The translations under genes and the position numbers were made by a program. Below the pieces are notes generated by a model, which saw nothing but the letters and a program-made list of their open reading frames with translations, was not told the DNA's origin and did no database searches. Shown in pieces: positions 26,414-36,272 of a stretch of DNA of 64,000 nucleotides (position 1 is its first letter; each line of letters begins with the position of its first letter). The stretch is from Polaribacter sp. IC066 (GTDB lineage: Bacteria; Bacteroidota; Bacteroidia; Flavobacteriales; Flavobacteriaceae). The DNA lies in contig NZ_VORR01000020.1 in NCBI RefSeq assembly GCF_007997085.1, positions 1-64,000 on the forward strand. The letters run 5' to 3'.

Positions 26414-27253
26414 ATGGAAACTTTAAAACATATTTTAGAATTTGAAATTTTTAGCATAAATAATTATACGATTAGAGCATCTGATTTGGTCGCTATTTTT
26501 ATGATTTTAGTGATCACTAGATTTGCGCTTTGGTTTATAAAGAAAGCCTTACTTCAAAAACATAAATTTGGTAAAATGGATACAGGTAGCACGTACGCCT
26601 TGTACCAAATTATAAAATATGTTATTTGGGTTATTTCTACCGGATTTTTACTCGAGGCGATAGGGATAAAAGTTACTTTACTATTAGCCGGTTCTGCGGC
26701 CTTATTAGTGGGTGTTGGTTTGGGTTTACAACAAACGTTTAATGATATTATATCGGGGATTATTTTACTTTCAGAACGGTCTATTAAAATTGATGATGTT
26801 TTAGAAATAGATGGTGATGTAGTAAAAATTCAAAGCATCGGTTTGCGAACCTCTAAAGCTTTAAATAGAGACGATATTTCTATCATCATTCCGAATTCAT
26901 TAATCACAACAAGCAAAGTAATCAATTGGAGTCATCAGTCCGATAAAACGCGTTTTAAAATTCAGGTTGGTGTGGCTTACGGAAGTGATGTTGACCGTGT
27001 AATCAAAATATTAGAAGAAAGCGCTTTTGAGCATCCAGAGGTTACCAATAGAGAGTTAGTAGAAGGAAGATTGATAAATTTTGGAAATTCGTCTATGGAT
27101 TTCGAACTGTTGTTTTTTAGTAAAAATATTTTTAGAATAGGGAAAGCAAAAAGCGATATTAGAAGAATTATTTGTAAAAAATTTATCGAAAATAACATCA
27201 TCATACCTTTCCCTCAAATGGATCTGCATGTAAAATCTAGAATGGACGTTTAA
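26414..27253 (+). CDS. MscS-family mechanosensitive ion channel
   Basis: 279 residues with three predicted membrane helices: about 22-43, 64-84 and the pore helix TLLLAGSAALLVGVGLGLQQTF at 88-110. The Gly/Ala-rich pattern of TM3 and the following NDIISGIILLSERSIKIDDVLEIDG are typical of MscS. A cytoplasmic beta domain (about 120-180) and a C-terminal alpha/beta domain follow. Such channels release solutes during osmotic downshock. It follows the dehydrogenase by 91 bp and is convergent with the efflux operon, with a bidirectional terminator between them. Confidence 0.9.
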   Translation: METLKHILEFEIFSINNYTIRASDLVAIFMILVITRFALWFIKKALLQKHKFGKMDTGSTYALYQIIKYVIWVISTGFLLEAIGIKVTLLLAGSAALLVGVGLGLQQTFNDIISGIILLSERSIKIDDVLEIDGDVVKIQSIGLRTSKALNRDDISIIIPNSLITTSKVINWSHQSDKTRFKIQVGVAYGSDVDRVIKILEESAFEHPEVTNRELVEGRLINFGNSSMDFELLFFSKNIFRIGKAKSDIRRIICKKFIENNIIIPFPQMDLHVKSRMDV

Positions 27254-27453
27254 AAATATGTTTAGAAGTTGGAGCTTATTCTAATGATCATAAAAAGTAA
27301 TTTTTAGAAGATTCTTTACATTAGGTTTTTATAAAATTCTGTGATTTAGTTTCAAGTAATTATCAGCATCAAAATAATTGTAAAAAATAGCATCAGGTTT
27401 AACTTTAAAAAAGTTGAGCACTAGGTAGATATTATTAGTTGTCTAAATTTGAT

Positions 27454-27487
27454 AAAAAAAAACCACTTCGTTAAAAGTGGTTTTTTT
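27454..27487. terminator. Bidirectional intrinsic terminator
   Basis: A stem of AAAAAAAA-CCACTT against AAGTGG-TTTTTTT (27454-27487) works on both strands. It lies between the convergent MscS-type gene and the RND efflux operon. Confidence 0.8.
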
Positions 27488-27511
27488 ATGATAGAAGTTT
27501 TTAATTTTTTG

Positions 27512-28948
27512 CTAATTCCAACCACCACCTAAAGAGGTGTAGATATGAATGTTTGCCATCAATTGTTCTTTTTTGGTTTCTATCAAAGCTATTTTTGCCT
27601 CTAGCGCTTCTCTTTGGGTGAGTAAAACCTCCAAATAATTTGCTCTAGCCGATGTAAATAAACGTGCAGAAATTTCTATAGATTCTGTAAGTGCTTTTAC
27701 TTGGCGCTGCTTTAAAGTGTAAATTTCTTTCAAATTTTTAATATTAGAAAGCTCGTTAGCTACTTCAAAATAAGCATTTAAGATTGTTTTTTCATATTCA
27801 AAAACAGCTTGTAATTGTCGTTTATTTGCATTTTTGTAGGTGGCTTTTATCGCATTTCTGTTGATTAGAGGCCCTATAAAATCGCCTGCAAAAGAGTAGG
27901 CCAGAGATTCAGGCGTTTTTGTAAGAAATACTGTTTTAAAAGATTCTAAACCAACACCCGCAGTAATGCCTAAAGAGGGATAAAAATTAGCTCTTGCGAT
28001 TTTTGTATTCAATTTAGAAGCTTCTAATTCAAATTCAGCTTTTTTGATATCTGTCCTGTTTTGTAATAATTGTGCAGGAAGCCCCGTATAGATAGTGTCG
28101 ATATCTATTGCTAAAAAATCGTTAGACTTTCTAGGTACCAGTTGCGGAGATTTACCGATTAAAAAGTTAATTTTATTTTCGGTAACTACTATCTTTTGCT
28201 CAATCTCAAATTTTTCACTGCTGGTTTTAAGCACTTCCGCAGTAAATCTTCTAACCGCTAATTCTGTAGTTTTAGCAGCTTCTTTTTGAACTTTTACAAT
28301 TTTTAAAGCATTTTGCTGAATTTTTAAATTTTGTTGTACAATCTCTAATTGATTATCTAACGCCATTAACTCGTAATAGGTGTCGGCAATTTCTGCAACT
28401 AAATTTGTAATCATAAAGTTTTTACCCTCTACAGAAGAAAGATATTCATAAACAGCTACTTTTTTCTCATTGCGTAACTTTTTCCAAATGTCTAACTCCC
28501 AAGAAGCCGAAAGACCTATGGAATAGTTGGTAAGAGGATCAGGGAATTTCTCTCCATCTATCGATAAATTTTCTTCAACTGCGCCATTTCTCGTATACTT
28601 ACCTACTTTTCCTATTTCGACACCACCGGTTGCATTCACAAAAGGAAGATATGCTCCTTTTTTAGCTTGAATGGTGTTTTTAAACATAGCTACTTTTTGA
28701 AGCATCATGTTTAGCTCTTGATTGTTCACCAAAGCAGTGTCAATTAAAGAGATGAGATTTGTATCAGAAAAAAATGTTCTCCATTTTGTCGTTACGGTAT
28801 TTAATGAATCTAGGCTTTTATCTGCATAGGTTTCTGGAGCTTTTTTATTTTCTTTTCGAATCTCTTTTGTCGGTGCGCAAGAATTCAAAATCAAAAGTAT
28901 GCACATACTAACAAAGACTAAAATCTTGGTTTTTATAGTATTCATCAT
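27512..28948 (-). CDS. RND efflux outer-membrane factor (TolC/OprM type lipoprotein)
   Basis: A 478-residue outer-membrane efflux protein with a lipoprotein signal (lipobox ending at C24 in LILNSC). The two repeated OEP halves are about residues 70-260 and 280-470, with long coiled-coil helices (QQNLKIQQNALKIVKVQK) and the family-typical ASWELDIWKKLRNE and ARANFYPSLGITAGVG. It forms the exit duct of the tripartite pump. Its ATG shares one base with the stop of the RND gene (TAATG), which shows translational coupling. A second ATG directly follows the first; either may start. Confidence 0.92.
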   Translation of the reverse strand: MMNTIKTKILVFVSMCILLILNSCAPTKEIRKENKKAPETYADKSLDSLNTVTTKWRTFFSDTNLISLIDTALVNNQELNMMLQKVAMFKNTIQAKKGAYLPFVNATGGVEIGKVGKYTRNGAVEENLSIDGEKFPDPLTNYSIGLSASWELDIWKKLRNEKKVAVYEYLSSVEGKNFMITNLVAEIADTYYELMALDNQLEIVQQNLKIQQNALKIVKVQKEAAKTTELAVRRFTAEVLKTSSEKFEIEQKIVVTENKINFLIGKSPQLVPRKSNDFLAIDIDTIYTGLPAQLLQNRTDIKKAEFELEASKLNTKIARANFYPSLGITAGVGLESFKTVFLTKTPESLAYSFAGDFIGPLINRNAIKATYKNANKRQLQAVFEYEKTILNAYFEVANELSNIKNLKEIYTLKQRQVKALTESIEISARLFTSARANYLEVLLTQREALEAKIALIETKKEQLMANIHIYTSLGGGWN

Positions 28949-31900
28949 TATTTCTTTTTGGTTACCTTTTTTAATAAAACTTTGAGTTCTTTAAGTTTCA
29001 GTTTTATTTTACTTTCATATTGAATAGAATGCATTATTTCTTCTGATAAAGGCTGACTAGCTTCGTCTTTAATTAAACTTTTTCCATCTGCCATCGTTGC
29101 AAAAATATAATACAAACCGGGTATAATTAATACCCCAAAAAGAGTACCAATTAGCATTCCGCCAAGTGCAGAGCCTCCAATAGTTCTATTACCAATAGCG
29201 CCTGCGCCCGTGGCAACAATTAAAGGAATCAATCCTGCTATAAATGCAAAAGAGGTCATTAAAATTGGTCGAAATCTTGCTTTAGCTCCTAGTATTGCTG
29301 CTTCTAAAATAGTAGCTCCTTGTGTACGTTTTTGAACTGCAAATTCTACGATTAATACACCGTTTTTGCCAAGCAAACCGATCAACATAATGATGCCTAT
29401 TTGTGCATACACATCATTGGCCAACCCCATATATTTTAGTAAAATAAAAGATCCAAATATCCCGATAGGTAGCGATAAAATAACAGCAAAAGGAAGTAGA
29501 AAACTTTCGTATTGAGCCGCCAATACAAAGTAAACAAAGATAATTACGATAATAAAAATATAGAGGGATTCGTTGCCTCTTTGTGCTTCGTCATAGGTCA
29601 ATCCTTCCCAAGCAATATCATATCCTTTTGGTAATTCTTTTGCAGCTACTTCTTTAATAGCATCAATAGCATCGCCACTTGTAAACCCTTTTGCTGGTAA
29701 ACCTCGTATTGCAGCAGAATTGTAAAGATTGTATCGAGTTATTTCATTTGGACCTAACTCTTTTGTAATCGACATAAATGCAGAATACGGCACCATTTCA
29801 CCTTCTTCATTTTTAACATAGAGTTTTTCTAAATCTGTTGGCAGTCTTCTATATTCTGGTGCAGCTTGCGTATACACTTTAAAAAATCGACCAAAACGAA
29901 TAAAACCCTGCTCGTAAGTACTACCAATTAAAATGTTTAGATTTTCCATAGCGTTGCCGATACTAACTCCTTTTTGCATCGCTTTTTTATTGTCTATCTT
30001 TAGTTTGTACTGCGGATAATTTGCAGAGTAAAAGGTAAACAAGCCTGTTATTTCTTCACGTTTCGATAATTTATCCATGAATTCGTTGTTAATTCTTTCA
30101 AATTCGTGATAATCTGTTGCGTTTGTTTTGTCTAACAAACGCATAGAAAATCCGCCAGAGGAACCAAAACCCGGCACAGCAGGAGGCTCAAAATACTCAA
30201 TAATAGCGCCTAAATCTTTGGTTTTCTCCTCTAGCTCTTCCATAATTTCGTGGACTGAATGTTTACGATCAGACCAAGATGTTAAGTTGATTAAACAAGT
30301 ACCCGCATTAGAGCCTCTGCCTTCCGTCATTATTTCATAACCTGCCAATGAGGTTACAGAGGCTACGCCTTCTATTTGTCCGCATATTTTTTGCAGTTCT
30401 TTAGAAACTTCATTTGTTCTTTCTAAAGTTGCGCCGGGCGGCGTTTGTATAATTGCATAAATGATTCCTTGATCTTCGTTAGGAATAAAGCCCGCAGGTA
30501 ATGTTTCATTTGTAACATAAATACCAACGCAAAAAGCGATTAAAATACCAAAGGTTAGCACTCTTCTTGCTACAATTCTATTTAAAATTTTCACATAGTT
30601 ACCTGTTAGTTTTTCAAAGCCTCGGTTAATCCAATCTATAAATTTATCGATTGGCGATTTTCTTTTTTGTTTGCCATGGTTATTTTTTAACATCATAGCG
30701 CACAAAACAGGCGTAAGTGTTAAAGCAACAATTGCAGAAATTATAATGGCACCTGCCATGGTTATAGAAAATTGTCGATAGAAAACGCCTACAGGTCCTG
30801 TCATGAAAGAAATAGGAATAAATACAGAAACCATGACCAGCGTAATTGCTATAATTGCACCACCAATTTCATTCAACGCAGCAGCAGAGGCTTGGTAGGG
30901 CGTAAGATTTTCCTCTTCCATTTTAAGATGCACGGCTTCAACAACCACAATAGCATCATCAACCACAATACCGATGGCCAAAACTAATGCAAATAAAGTG
31001 ATGAGGTTGATGGATAAACCAAACAATTGCATCACAAAGAATGCGCCAATTAACGATACGGGAACTGCAATAATAGGGATGAGGGTAGAGCGCCAATCGC
31101 CTAAAAATAAAAACACCACGATAGCCACTAAAATAAAAGCATCTCTTAAGGTATGAAGTACTTGTTCTATAGAAGCATCTAAAAAGTTAGAAACATCGTA
31201 ACTAATTTTAAATTCAATGCCGGGTGGTAAATCGATTTTTAACGCTTCTAATTTACTTTTTACAGCATCAATCACATCGCTACCATTGCTGCCAAAAGTT
31301 TGTTTTAATACGATGGATGCCGATGGTTTTCCGTCTAAATTTGAATAGATATCAAAAAATTCACTTCCTAATTCAACATCAGCAATGTCAGATAATTTTA
31401 CAAACTGCCCCTCTTTATTGGCTTTTATAATAATTTCTTTGTATTGCTCTGGCTTGTTGTATCGGTTTTCATAGGTAAGCACGTATTCTAAAGCTTGCGC
31501 TTTTTTACCAGAACTTCTGCCTAATCTACCAGGTCTTGCCAAAATACTTTGATCTTGCATGGCCTCTAAAACTTCTTCTGCAGAAATGTTATACGCTCTC
31601 ATTCGGTCTGGTTTTAGCCAAACTCTCATGGCGTATTTTCTGCTTCCTAAAATTTGTGCACTTGCAATACCATTAATACGCTGAATTTCTGGAATTACTT
31701 TGGTATACGCATAGTTGTATAAAAACTTTTCATCATTGTTTTTTTCAGTGCTAAAAAGATTCACATACATTAACATACTAGGCTGAATAGGCGTAATGAT
31801 GACTCCTTCTCTTTGCACAAGTTCAGGTAACAACGGCATCACTTGATCTACCCTAGTTTTTACGCGTACTACGGCCTGATTTGGGTCTGTACCTGGTTCG

Positions 31901-32181
31901 AAAACAATATTTAAAGTTCCTTCACCGGCACTCGTGGCATCCGAAGAAATATAACGCATTCCTTCCACACCATTGATGGCGGTTTCTAGCGGAATTAGCG
32001 TTGAGTTAACCAACACATCTGCACTAGATCCTGGATAGGCAATAAAGATACTTACGGTGGTTGGTGCAATTTGTGGAAATTGCGAAATGGGCAATTGTTT
32101 GATGGCTAATACCCCTGTAAAAACGATCATAATCGATATTACAATGGCTAAAACCGGTCTTTTTATAAATTTGGTAAACAT
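28948..32181 (-). CDS. RND efflux permease, HAE1 (AcrB-like) family
   Basis: A 1077-residue inner-membrane drug/proton antiporter. It begins FIKRPVLAIVISIMIVFTG, has twelve predicted helices around two large periplasmic loops, and carries LALVLAIGIVVDDAIVVVEAV in TM4 with the adjacent Asp pair used for proton relay. GGFSMRLLDK lies in the second porter loop. The second membrane half shows LLGKNGVLIVEFAVQ. The C-terminal cytoplasmic tail (about 40 residues) is longer than usual and Lys-rich. The operon order is fusion protein, permease, outer-membrane factor. Substrates cannot be predicted from the sequence. Confidence 0.95.
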   Translation of the reverse strand: MFTKFIKRPVLAIVISIMIVFTGVLAIKQLPISQFPQIAPTTVSIFIAYPGSSADVLVNSTLIPLETAINGVEGMRYISSDATSAGEGTLNIVFEPGTDPNQAVVRVKTRVDQVMPLLPELVQREGVIITPIQPSMLMYVNLFSTEKNNDEKFLYNYAYTKVIPEIQRINGIASAQILGSRKYAMRVWLKPDRMRAYNISAEEVLEAMQDQSILARPGRLGRSSGKKAQALEYVLTYENRYNKPEQYKEIIIKANKEGQFVKLSDIADVELGSEFFDIYSNLDGKPSASIVLKQTFGSNGSDVIDAVKSKLEALKIDLPPGIEFKISYDVSNFLDASIEQVLHTLRDAFILVAIVVFLFLGDWRSTLIPIIAVPVSLIGAFFVMQLFGLSINLITLFALVLAIGIVVDDAIVVVEAVHLKMEEENLTPYQASAAALNEIGGAIIAITLVMVSVFIPISFMTGPVGVFYRQFSITMAGAIIISAIVALTLTPVLCAMMLKNNHGKQKRKSPIDKFIDWINRGFEKLTGNYVKILNRIVARRVLTFGILIAFCVGIYVTNETLPAGFIPNEDQGIIYAIIQTPPGATLERTNEVSKELQKICGQIEGVASVTSLAGYEIMTEGRGSNAGTCLINLTSWSDRKHSVHEIMEELEEKTKDLGAIIEYFEPPAVPGFGSSGGFSMRLLDKTNATDYHEFERINNEFMDKLSKREEITGLFTFYSANYPQYKLKIDNKKAMQKGVSIGNAMENLNILIGSTYEQGFIRFGRFFKVYTQAAPEYRRLPTDLEKLYVKNEEGEMVPYSAFMSITKELGPNEITRYNLYNSAAIRGLPAKGFTSGDAIDAIKEVAAKELPKGYDIAWEGLTYDEAQRGNESLYIFIIVIIFVYFVLAAQYESFLLPFAVILSLPIGIFGSFILLKYMGLANDVYAQIGIIMLIGLLGKNGVLIVEFAVQKRTQGATILEAAILGAKARFRPILMTSFAFIAGLIPLIVATGAGAIGNRTIGGSALGGMLIGTLFGVLIIPGLYYIFATMADGKSLIKDEASQPLSEEIMHSIQYESKIKLKLKELKVLLKKVTKKK

Positions 32182-32203
32182 GTTTTTCTAGTTTAAATTC
32201 TTA

Positions 32204-33280
32204 TTATTCTGCGTACAATGACAAGTTTGAAATAACAGAATTTGGGGCTACAAATTCACTATGTATCTTTTCTTTGTTTTTTACTTTTCGAATTCCTTCA
32301 AGTAAAAATTTATCGTTTTTAGAAAGACCTTTGCTAATAATAAAGATGTTTTCTAATTCTGCACCAACCTCAATTTCTTGTTGCTTCAGTGTATTATTTT
32401 CATCAACTAGATACACATATCTTTTATCTAAAATTTCAAACGTTGCTTTTTGCGGAATCATAAGGGCGTTTTTAATAGGAGTATTCATGATGATAGTACC
32501 CGTTTCGCCGTGTCTTAAAATACCATCAGGATTTGAAAACGTTGCTCTAAAAGCAATGTTACCTGTTTGGCTATTAAATTCGCCTTCTATCGTTTCTACA
32601 ATTCCTTTTTGATGAAAAGGTTTGTTGTTCGCCATTAATAAAGCAACTTCTTGTTTGCTGTCTTTTTTAGTACTGGTGATATATTCTAAATATTCTGCTT
32701 CTGGAACATTAAAGTATACCCACATTTTACTATTATCAGATAGCGTTGTTAGCAGCGCTCCTTCCTCTAATAAACTTCCTTCTCTAACATGAAGATGATC
32801 CATAATGCCATCAAAAGGGGCTCTAATATCTGTAAAGTCTAAATGGGTTTGCGCTAATGAAACTTCTGCGCTCGCAATGTCTAATTTTGCTTTTGCCATG
32901 GCGAGTTCGTTTTGAGAAACAATATGTTCATCCGCCAATAATTTGGTGTTTTCATATTCAATTTCAGTAACTTTTTCTTCTGCCTTCGCTTTTTGAAAAT
33001 CTGCTTTATAAATATTAGGCATGATATTGAACATTTTTTGTCCTTTTTTAAGGTATTGACCTTCATCAACAGATATTTGTTTTAAATATCCTTTTTCAAT
33101 CGCTCTAATTTCGATGTGTCTTATAGAATGAATTTGACTCACATATTCTTTTACAATGGAAGTGTCTTTTTGAATTGGACTCGTAATAAGGTATTTCGCA
33201 GCAATATGTTTTGCTTCTTCTTTGTGTTGGCAACTTGTATATATAGAAACTATAAACAAGCCTATGAAAATTTTTCTCAT
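32204..33280 (-). CDS. RND efflux periplasmic adaptor (membrane-fusion lipoprotein)
   Basis: 358 residues with a lipobox ending at C17 (IYTSC), so it is anchored to the membrane by lipid. The order is a beta-barrel strand, a biotinyl-lipoyl-like half (IRAIEKGYLKQISVDEGQYLKKGQ), a hairpin of coiled coil (about 90-130), the second lipoyl half (DIRAPFDGIMDHLHVREGSLLEEG), beta-barrel and membrane-proximal domains. It bridges the permease and the outer-membrane factor. It is the first gene of the three-gene operon, 22 bp ahead of the permease. Confidence 0.92.
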   Translation of the reverse strand: MRKIFIGLFIVSIYTSCQHKEEAKHIAAKYLITSPIQKDTSIVKEYVSQIHSIRHIEIRAIEKGYLKQISVDEGQYLKKGQKMFNIMPNIYKADFQKAKAEEKVTEIEYENTKLLADEHIVSQNELAMAKAKLDIASAEVSLAQTHLDFTDIRAPFDGIMDHLHVREGSLLEEGALLTTLSDNSKMWVYFNVPEAEYLEYITSTKKDSKQEVALLMANNKPFHQKGIVETIEGEFNSQTGNIAFRATFSNPDGILRHGETGTIIMNTPIKNALMIPQKATFEILDKRYVYLVDENNTLKQQEIEVGAELENIFIISKGLSKNDKFLLEGIRKVKNKEKIHSEFVAPNSVISNLSLYAE

Positions 33281-33425
33281 TGGTTTTTTATTAAAATAAA
33301 TAATTTTTTAAAATGATAGGTTGCAGAAATGAAAATCAATTTTGATTTTCTTTCTGTTTTTAAGCGTGATAATCGTTTGGGAAATACAACAGACTGAAGA
33401 TAAATAGTCTGTTTTATGCTTTTAA

Positions 33426-33857
33426 TTAAATGATATAAACTTCAAATTTTTTATATAAATTTAAAGGTGTACTATCTGTTAAAGTCTTCTGGAATATTGA
33501 TTTTTCTTTTACTTTTAAATAAGAGTTTTCAAATACTGTCTTGAAAAAAATTGCATTTGAGTTGCCTCCAAAAAGTGATTTTTTTAAACGAAGAGAAACT
33601 TTTTTTTCATGCTTTTCAAAATCCTCAATATTTATTTCTTCTGCAAAAAATAAATCTTTATTCGATGGTAATAATGATTTGAAAAAAGAAGTAGAATCGT
33701 TAAACTCTTTGAGCTGACAATCTATTTTAATCGTTTTTTGAGAATGAAGACCGTTAGAAAATTCGTGAACATGAAAAGAAGAGTTTGCATAACTATTTAC
33801 AACACTAGCAAAGATTGCTATAAGTAAGAAGATCTTGTTGTAAATATTTTTTGTCAT
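33426..33857 (-). CDS. Small exported protein of unknown function
   Basis: About 143 residues from the ATG at 33857, which I prefer to an upstream in-frame start nine bases earlier. The N-terminus is a signal peptide (KIFLLIAIFASVVNSYA). The mature part is mostly polar, with DCQLKEF, a conserved-looking EEINIEDFEKHEKKVSLRLK stretch (read as short strands and turns) and no known motif that I recognise. It lies 145 bp upstream of the efflux operon on the same strand and may be its first gene. Its composition matches its neighbours. Confidence 0.55.
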   Translation of the reverse strand: MTKNIYNKIFLLIAIFASVVNSYANSSFHVHEFSNGLHSQKTIKIDCQLKEFNDSTSFFKSLLPSNKDLFFAEEINIEDFEKHEKKVSLRLKKSLFGGNSNAIFFKTVFENSYLKVKEKSIFQKTLTDSTPLNLYKKFEVYII

Positions 33858-34037
33858 GACAAACAAAATTATTTTAATAAAATCATTCTAGCAAGAGAAC
33901 AAGGTTTTATGTTTTGATAAACTTTAAGATTTATGAAAACAGCTATTTTTTATGCAAGAAAGTATAGTTACTGTAAATAAATAGCCTATTTTTTTTGATT
34001 TCTTTAAATTTTACAACAAAAAAGTGTTTTTTTGACT

Positions 34038-34778
34038 TTACGATTCTGTATTCATTGTAAAAACCATGCAATGCTGAATTGGTAAATTATCGATATTTTT
34101 TTCGAGCTTAAATCCTGCCGCTTTCATTTCTTTTACAGCTTGTTTTTCAGACATTTTATGAATTTTTTTTATAGCGATTGAAGGATCTTCCATTCTATAT
34201 TCAATCAAATATATTTTGCCGTTTTTCTTTAGAGATTTTTTAATCGATGCAATCATTTCTTTGGGGAAATTAAACTCGTGATACACATCGACCATTAAAA
34301 CTTTATCAAAAGTATTTTCAGGAAGGTTTACGTTTTTTTCATCACCCTGAATAAGTTCAATGTTTTTATTAGTTTGATATTCTTTGCTGTATAAAATAGC
34401 TTGTAACATTTCTGGCTGAATATCTACCGCATACACAGCTCCTTTGTTGGCAAGAGGCGCCATCTTAAAAACATGATATCCAGATCCTGCGCCTATATCA
34501 GCAATAATATCGGTGGGTTGAATATTCATGTTTTTGATGAGTTTAGAGGTATTTTCTTCCTTTTCTCGGCTAGGTCTTTCTAACCAATTGATGCCTTCAT
34601 AGCCCATTACATAAGCAATTTCTCTATCTAAATACCATTTTCCAATGCCATTATCATCACCCTTTTTAAAACTATATATTTTTTTATCAGAAGTATTGTT
34701 GTTTTGAGATTTACAAGAGCTAGCTGCAAATAGTAGAAGAAACAGTAGTTTAAACAGATTATATTTTTTCATAGCCAT
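34038..34778 (-). CDS. Lipoprotein with a SAM-dependent methyltransferase domain
   Basis: 246 residues starting with a lipoprotein signal (hydrophobic 8-20, lipobox ending at C22 in FAASSC); the ATG two codons in is an equally good start. A class I methyltransferase fold follows: motif I ADIGAGSGYHVFK (about 93-105), acidic residue D119 in YAVDIQPEM, motif IV VLMVDVYHEFNFP, and a C-terminal strand pair. The SAM site looks intact. Methyltransferases normally work in the cytoplasm, so a lipid-anchored exported one is unusual. Similar predicted proteins are common in marine Bacteroidota, but no substrate is known to me. The gene is monocistronic. Confidence 0.75.
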   Translation of the reverse strand: MAMKKYNLFKLLFLLLFAASSCKSQNNNTSDKKIYSFKKGDDNGIGKWYLDREIAYVMGYEGINWLERPSREKEENTSKLIKNMNIQPTDIIADIGAGSGYHVFKMAPLANKGAVYAVDIQPEMLQAILYSKEYQTNKNIELIQGDEKNVNLPENTFDKVLMVDVYHEFNFPKEMIASIKKSLKKNGKIYLIEYRMEDPSIAIKKIHKMSEKQAVKEMKAAGFKLEKNIDNLPIQHCMVFTMNTES

Positions 34779-34902
34779 AAAAATACAAAGAGTATTTGTA
34801 TTGAAATCATAAAATTAGAATAAATTTTTCAAGTGATTCTTATAGTTTTCAATAAATTTGTGGGTTTATATATCTGATTATCAAGTTTTAAGAATTATTA
34901 TT

Positions 34903-34921
34903 TTTATTTATTCTAAATAAA
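34903..34921. promoter_or_regulatory. Iron-locus operator-like palindrome, copy 1
   Basis: TTTATTTATTCTAAATAAA has perfect 8-bp arms around a 3-base centre. It lies directly upstream of the -33 TTG of the DUF4856 gene. The same motif, reversed, occurs at 36248-36266, and a 16/19 match occurs at 41311-41329. This points to one metal-responsive repressor such as a Fur- or DtxR-family protein. Confidence 0.6.
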
Positions 34922-34923
34922 CT

Positions 34924-34953
34924 TTGTTGATATTGATTTGAGAAGTATCTTTG
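34924..34953 (+). promoter_or_regulatory. Promoter of the DUF4856 gene
   Basis: TTG (34924-34926), 19 bases, then TATCTTTG (34946-34953) matches the Bacteroidota promoter consensus. It is 40 bp before the ATG and abuts the operator-like palindrome. Confidence 0.65.
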
Positions 34954-34993
34954 CACAAAAATAAAATATTATTTAAATTTAATCTAAATAAAA

Positions 34994-36184
34994 ATGAGGA
35001 AAGTAATTTTGTCTTTAGCAATGGTAACAGTTTTATTATCATGTGATAATAATGATAATGAAGCGGTTACACCAACAGTGCCAACTACGTATAGTTTTGA
35101 GAGAGACGGAGCATCTACCGTAAGTTTTAGTGGCCAAACTACTAGAATTAAAATGGGTGATGAGTTAGCAAAAGCGTTATTAATGGCGGATACTGAAACA
35201 GTAGCTTCTTTAAATGGCAAGTTTGCGCATACCGAAGGGGAAAGTAATTTTTCTGAAGCGGCTTTAAATGCTTCATCAAAAAGTGTAAGAAGTAAGGTTG
35301 CTAATTCGATAGATTTTTTTGCAGCAAATACTACAGATGCAACGGCAATAAAAGCAGATTTTGATTCTTGGATTGTAGGTCAGGTAGAGATTGTTTTTCC
35401 TTATTGGAATCAAGATGCTTCAAAAGGCGTTGCAGGTAAATTACAAGAAGCTGGTGGTGGGCCAGTTCGATGGGTGAATGCAAAAGGTTTAGAATATGAC
35501 CAAGCCATTGTAAAAGGTTTAATTGGTGGTTTAATGACCGATCAAATACTAAATAATTATTTAAGTACGGCTGTTTTAGATGCTGCTAGCAATATCGCAG
35601 ACAATGATAACGATGTTTTGATAAGCGGAAAGAATTATACTACTATGGAGCATAAATGGGACGAAGCTTTTGGGTATATGTATGGGAATGAATTAGATAT
35701 TACAAACCCTGTCTTAAATGTAGATCAGTACTTAAATAAATATTTAAATAGAGTAGAAGGTGATGCAGATTTTGCAGGAATTGCTGCAGACATTTATGAT
35801 GCTTTTACAATAGGTAGAGCTGCAATTGTAGCAAAAGATTATAGCACAAGAGATTTACAAGCTACTATTATTAAAGAAAAAATTTCTGAAATTATTGGAA
35901 TAAGAGCGGTCTATTATTTACAAGTTGCTAAACTTACGTTAGCTAATGACAAAGGAACTGCTTTTCATGATTTGTCTGAAGGTTTTGGTTTTATCTACAG
36001 TTTACAATTTACAAGACAACCAAATTCATCTGAGCCTTACTTTACAAAAGCAGAGGTAGATGGTTTTATAAACACCTTAATGTCAGGAGATGGTTTTTGG
36101 GATATTTCTACCGATACTTTAGATGAAATGTCTAATACAATTACTGCGAAATTTAACTTTACTTTAGAGCAAGCAGGAAGTTAA
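34994..36184 (+). CDS. DUF4856 lipoprotein of the iron-uptake locus
   Basis: 396 residues with a lipobox ending at C17 (VLLSC) and a low-complexity spacer, then a mostly helical domain. GKFAHTEGESNFSEAALNAS, EAGGGPVRWVNAKGLEYDQAIVKGL and MEHKWDEAFGYMYG (read as separate conserved blocks) match what I know of the DUF4856 family. That family sits beside imelysins in Bacteroidota iron loci and may itself be imelysin-like, with His/Glu-rich helices. The mechanism is unknown. It has its own operator and promoter, and is followed by the imelysin gene after 88 bp. Confidence 0.75.
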   Translation: MRKVILSLAMVTVLLSCDNNDNEAVTPTVPTTYSFERDGASTVSFSGQTTRIKMGDELAKALLMADTETVASLNGKFAHTEGESNFSEAALNASSKSVRSKVANSIDFFAANTTDATAIKADFDSWIVGQVEIVFPYWNQDASKGVAGKLQEAGGGPVRWVNAKGLEYDQAIVKGLIGGLMTDQILNNYLSTAVLDAASNIADNDNDVLISGKNYTTMEHKWDEAFGYMYGNELDITNPVLNVDQYLNKYLNRVEGDADFAGIAADIYDAFTIGRAAIVAKDYSTRDLQATIIKEKISEIIGIRAVYYLQVAKLTLANDKGTAFHDLSEGFGFIYSLQFTRQPNSSEPYFTKAEVDGFINTLMSGDGFWDISTDTLDEMSNTITAKFNFTLEQAGS

Positions 36185-36235
36185 TTGATAAAAAAAAATA
36201 ATGTAAAATATGAACGAATAAAGATGATTATTTAC

Positions 36236-36266
36236 TACTTTTGTATCTTTATTTAGAATAAATAAA
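36236..36266 (+). promoter_or_regulatory. Promoter box and iron-locus operator-like palindrome, copy 2
   Basis: TACTTTTG (36236-36243) is a -7 box. TTTATTTAGAATAAATAAA (36248-36266) follows it; this is the exact reverse complement of the copy at 34903. Here the palindrome lies between the promoter and the imelysin ATG (36273), a position suited to blocking transcription. Confidence 0.6.
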
Positions 36267-36272
36267 TATAAT

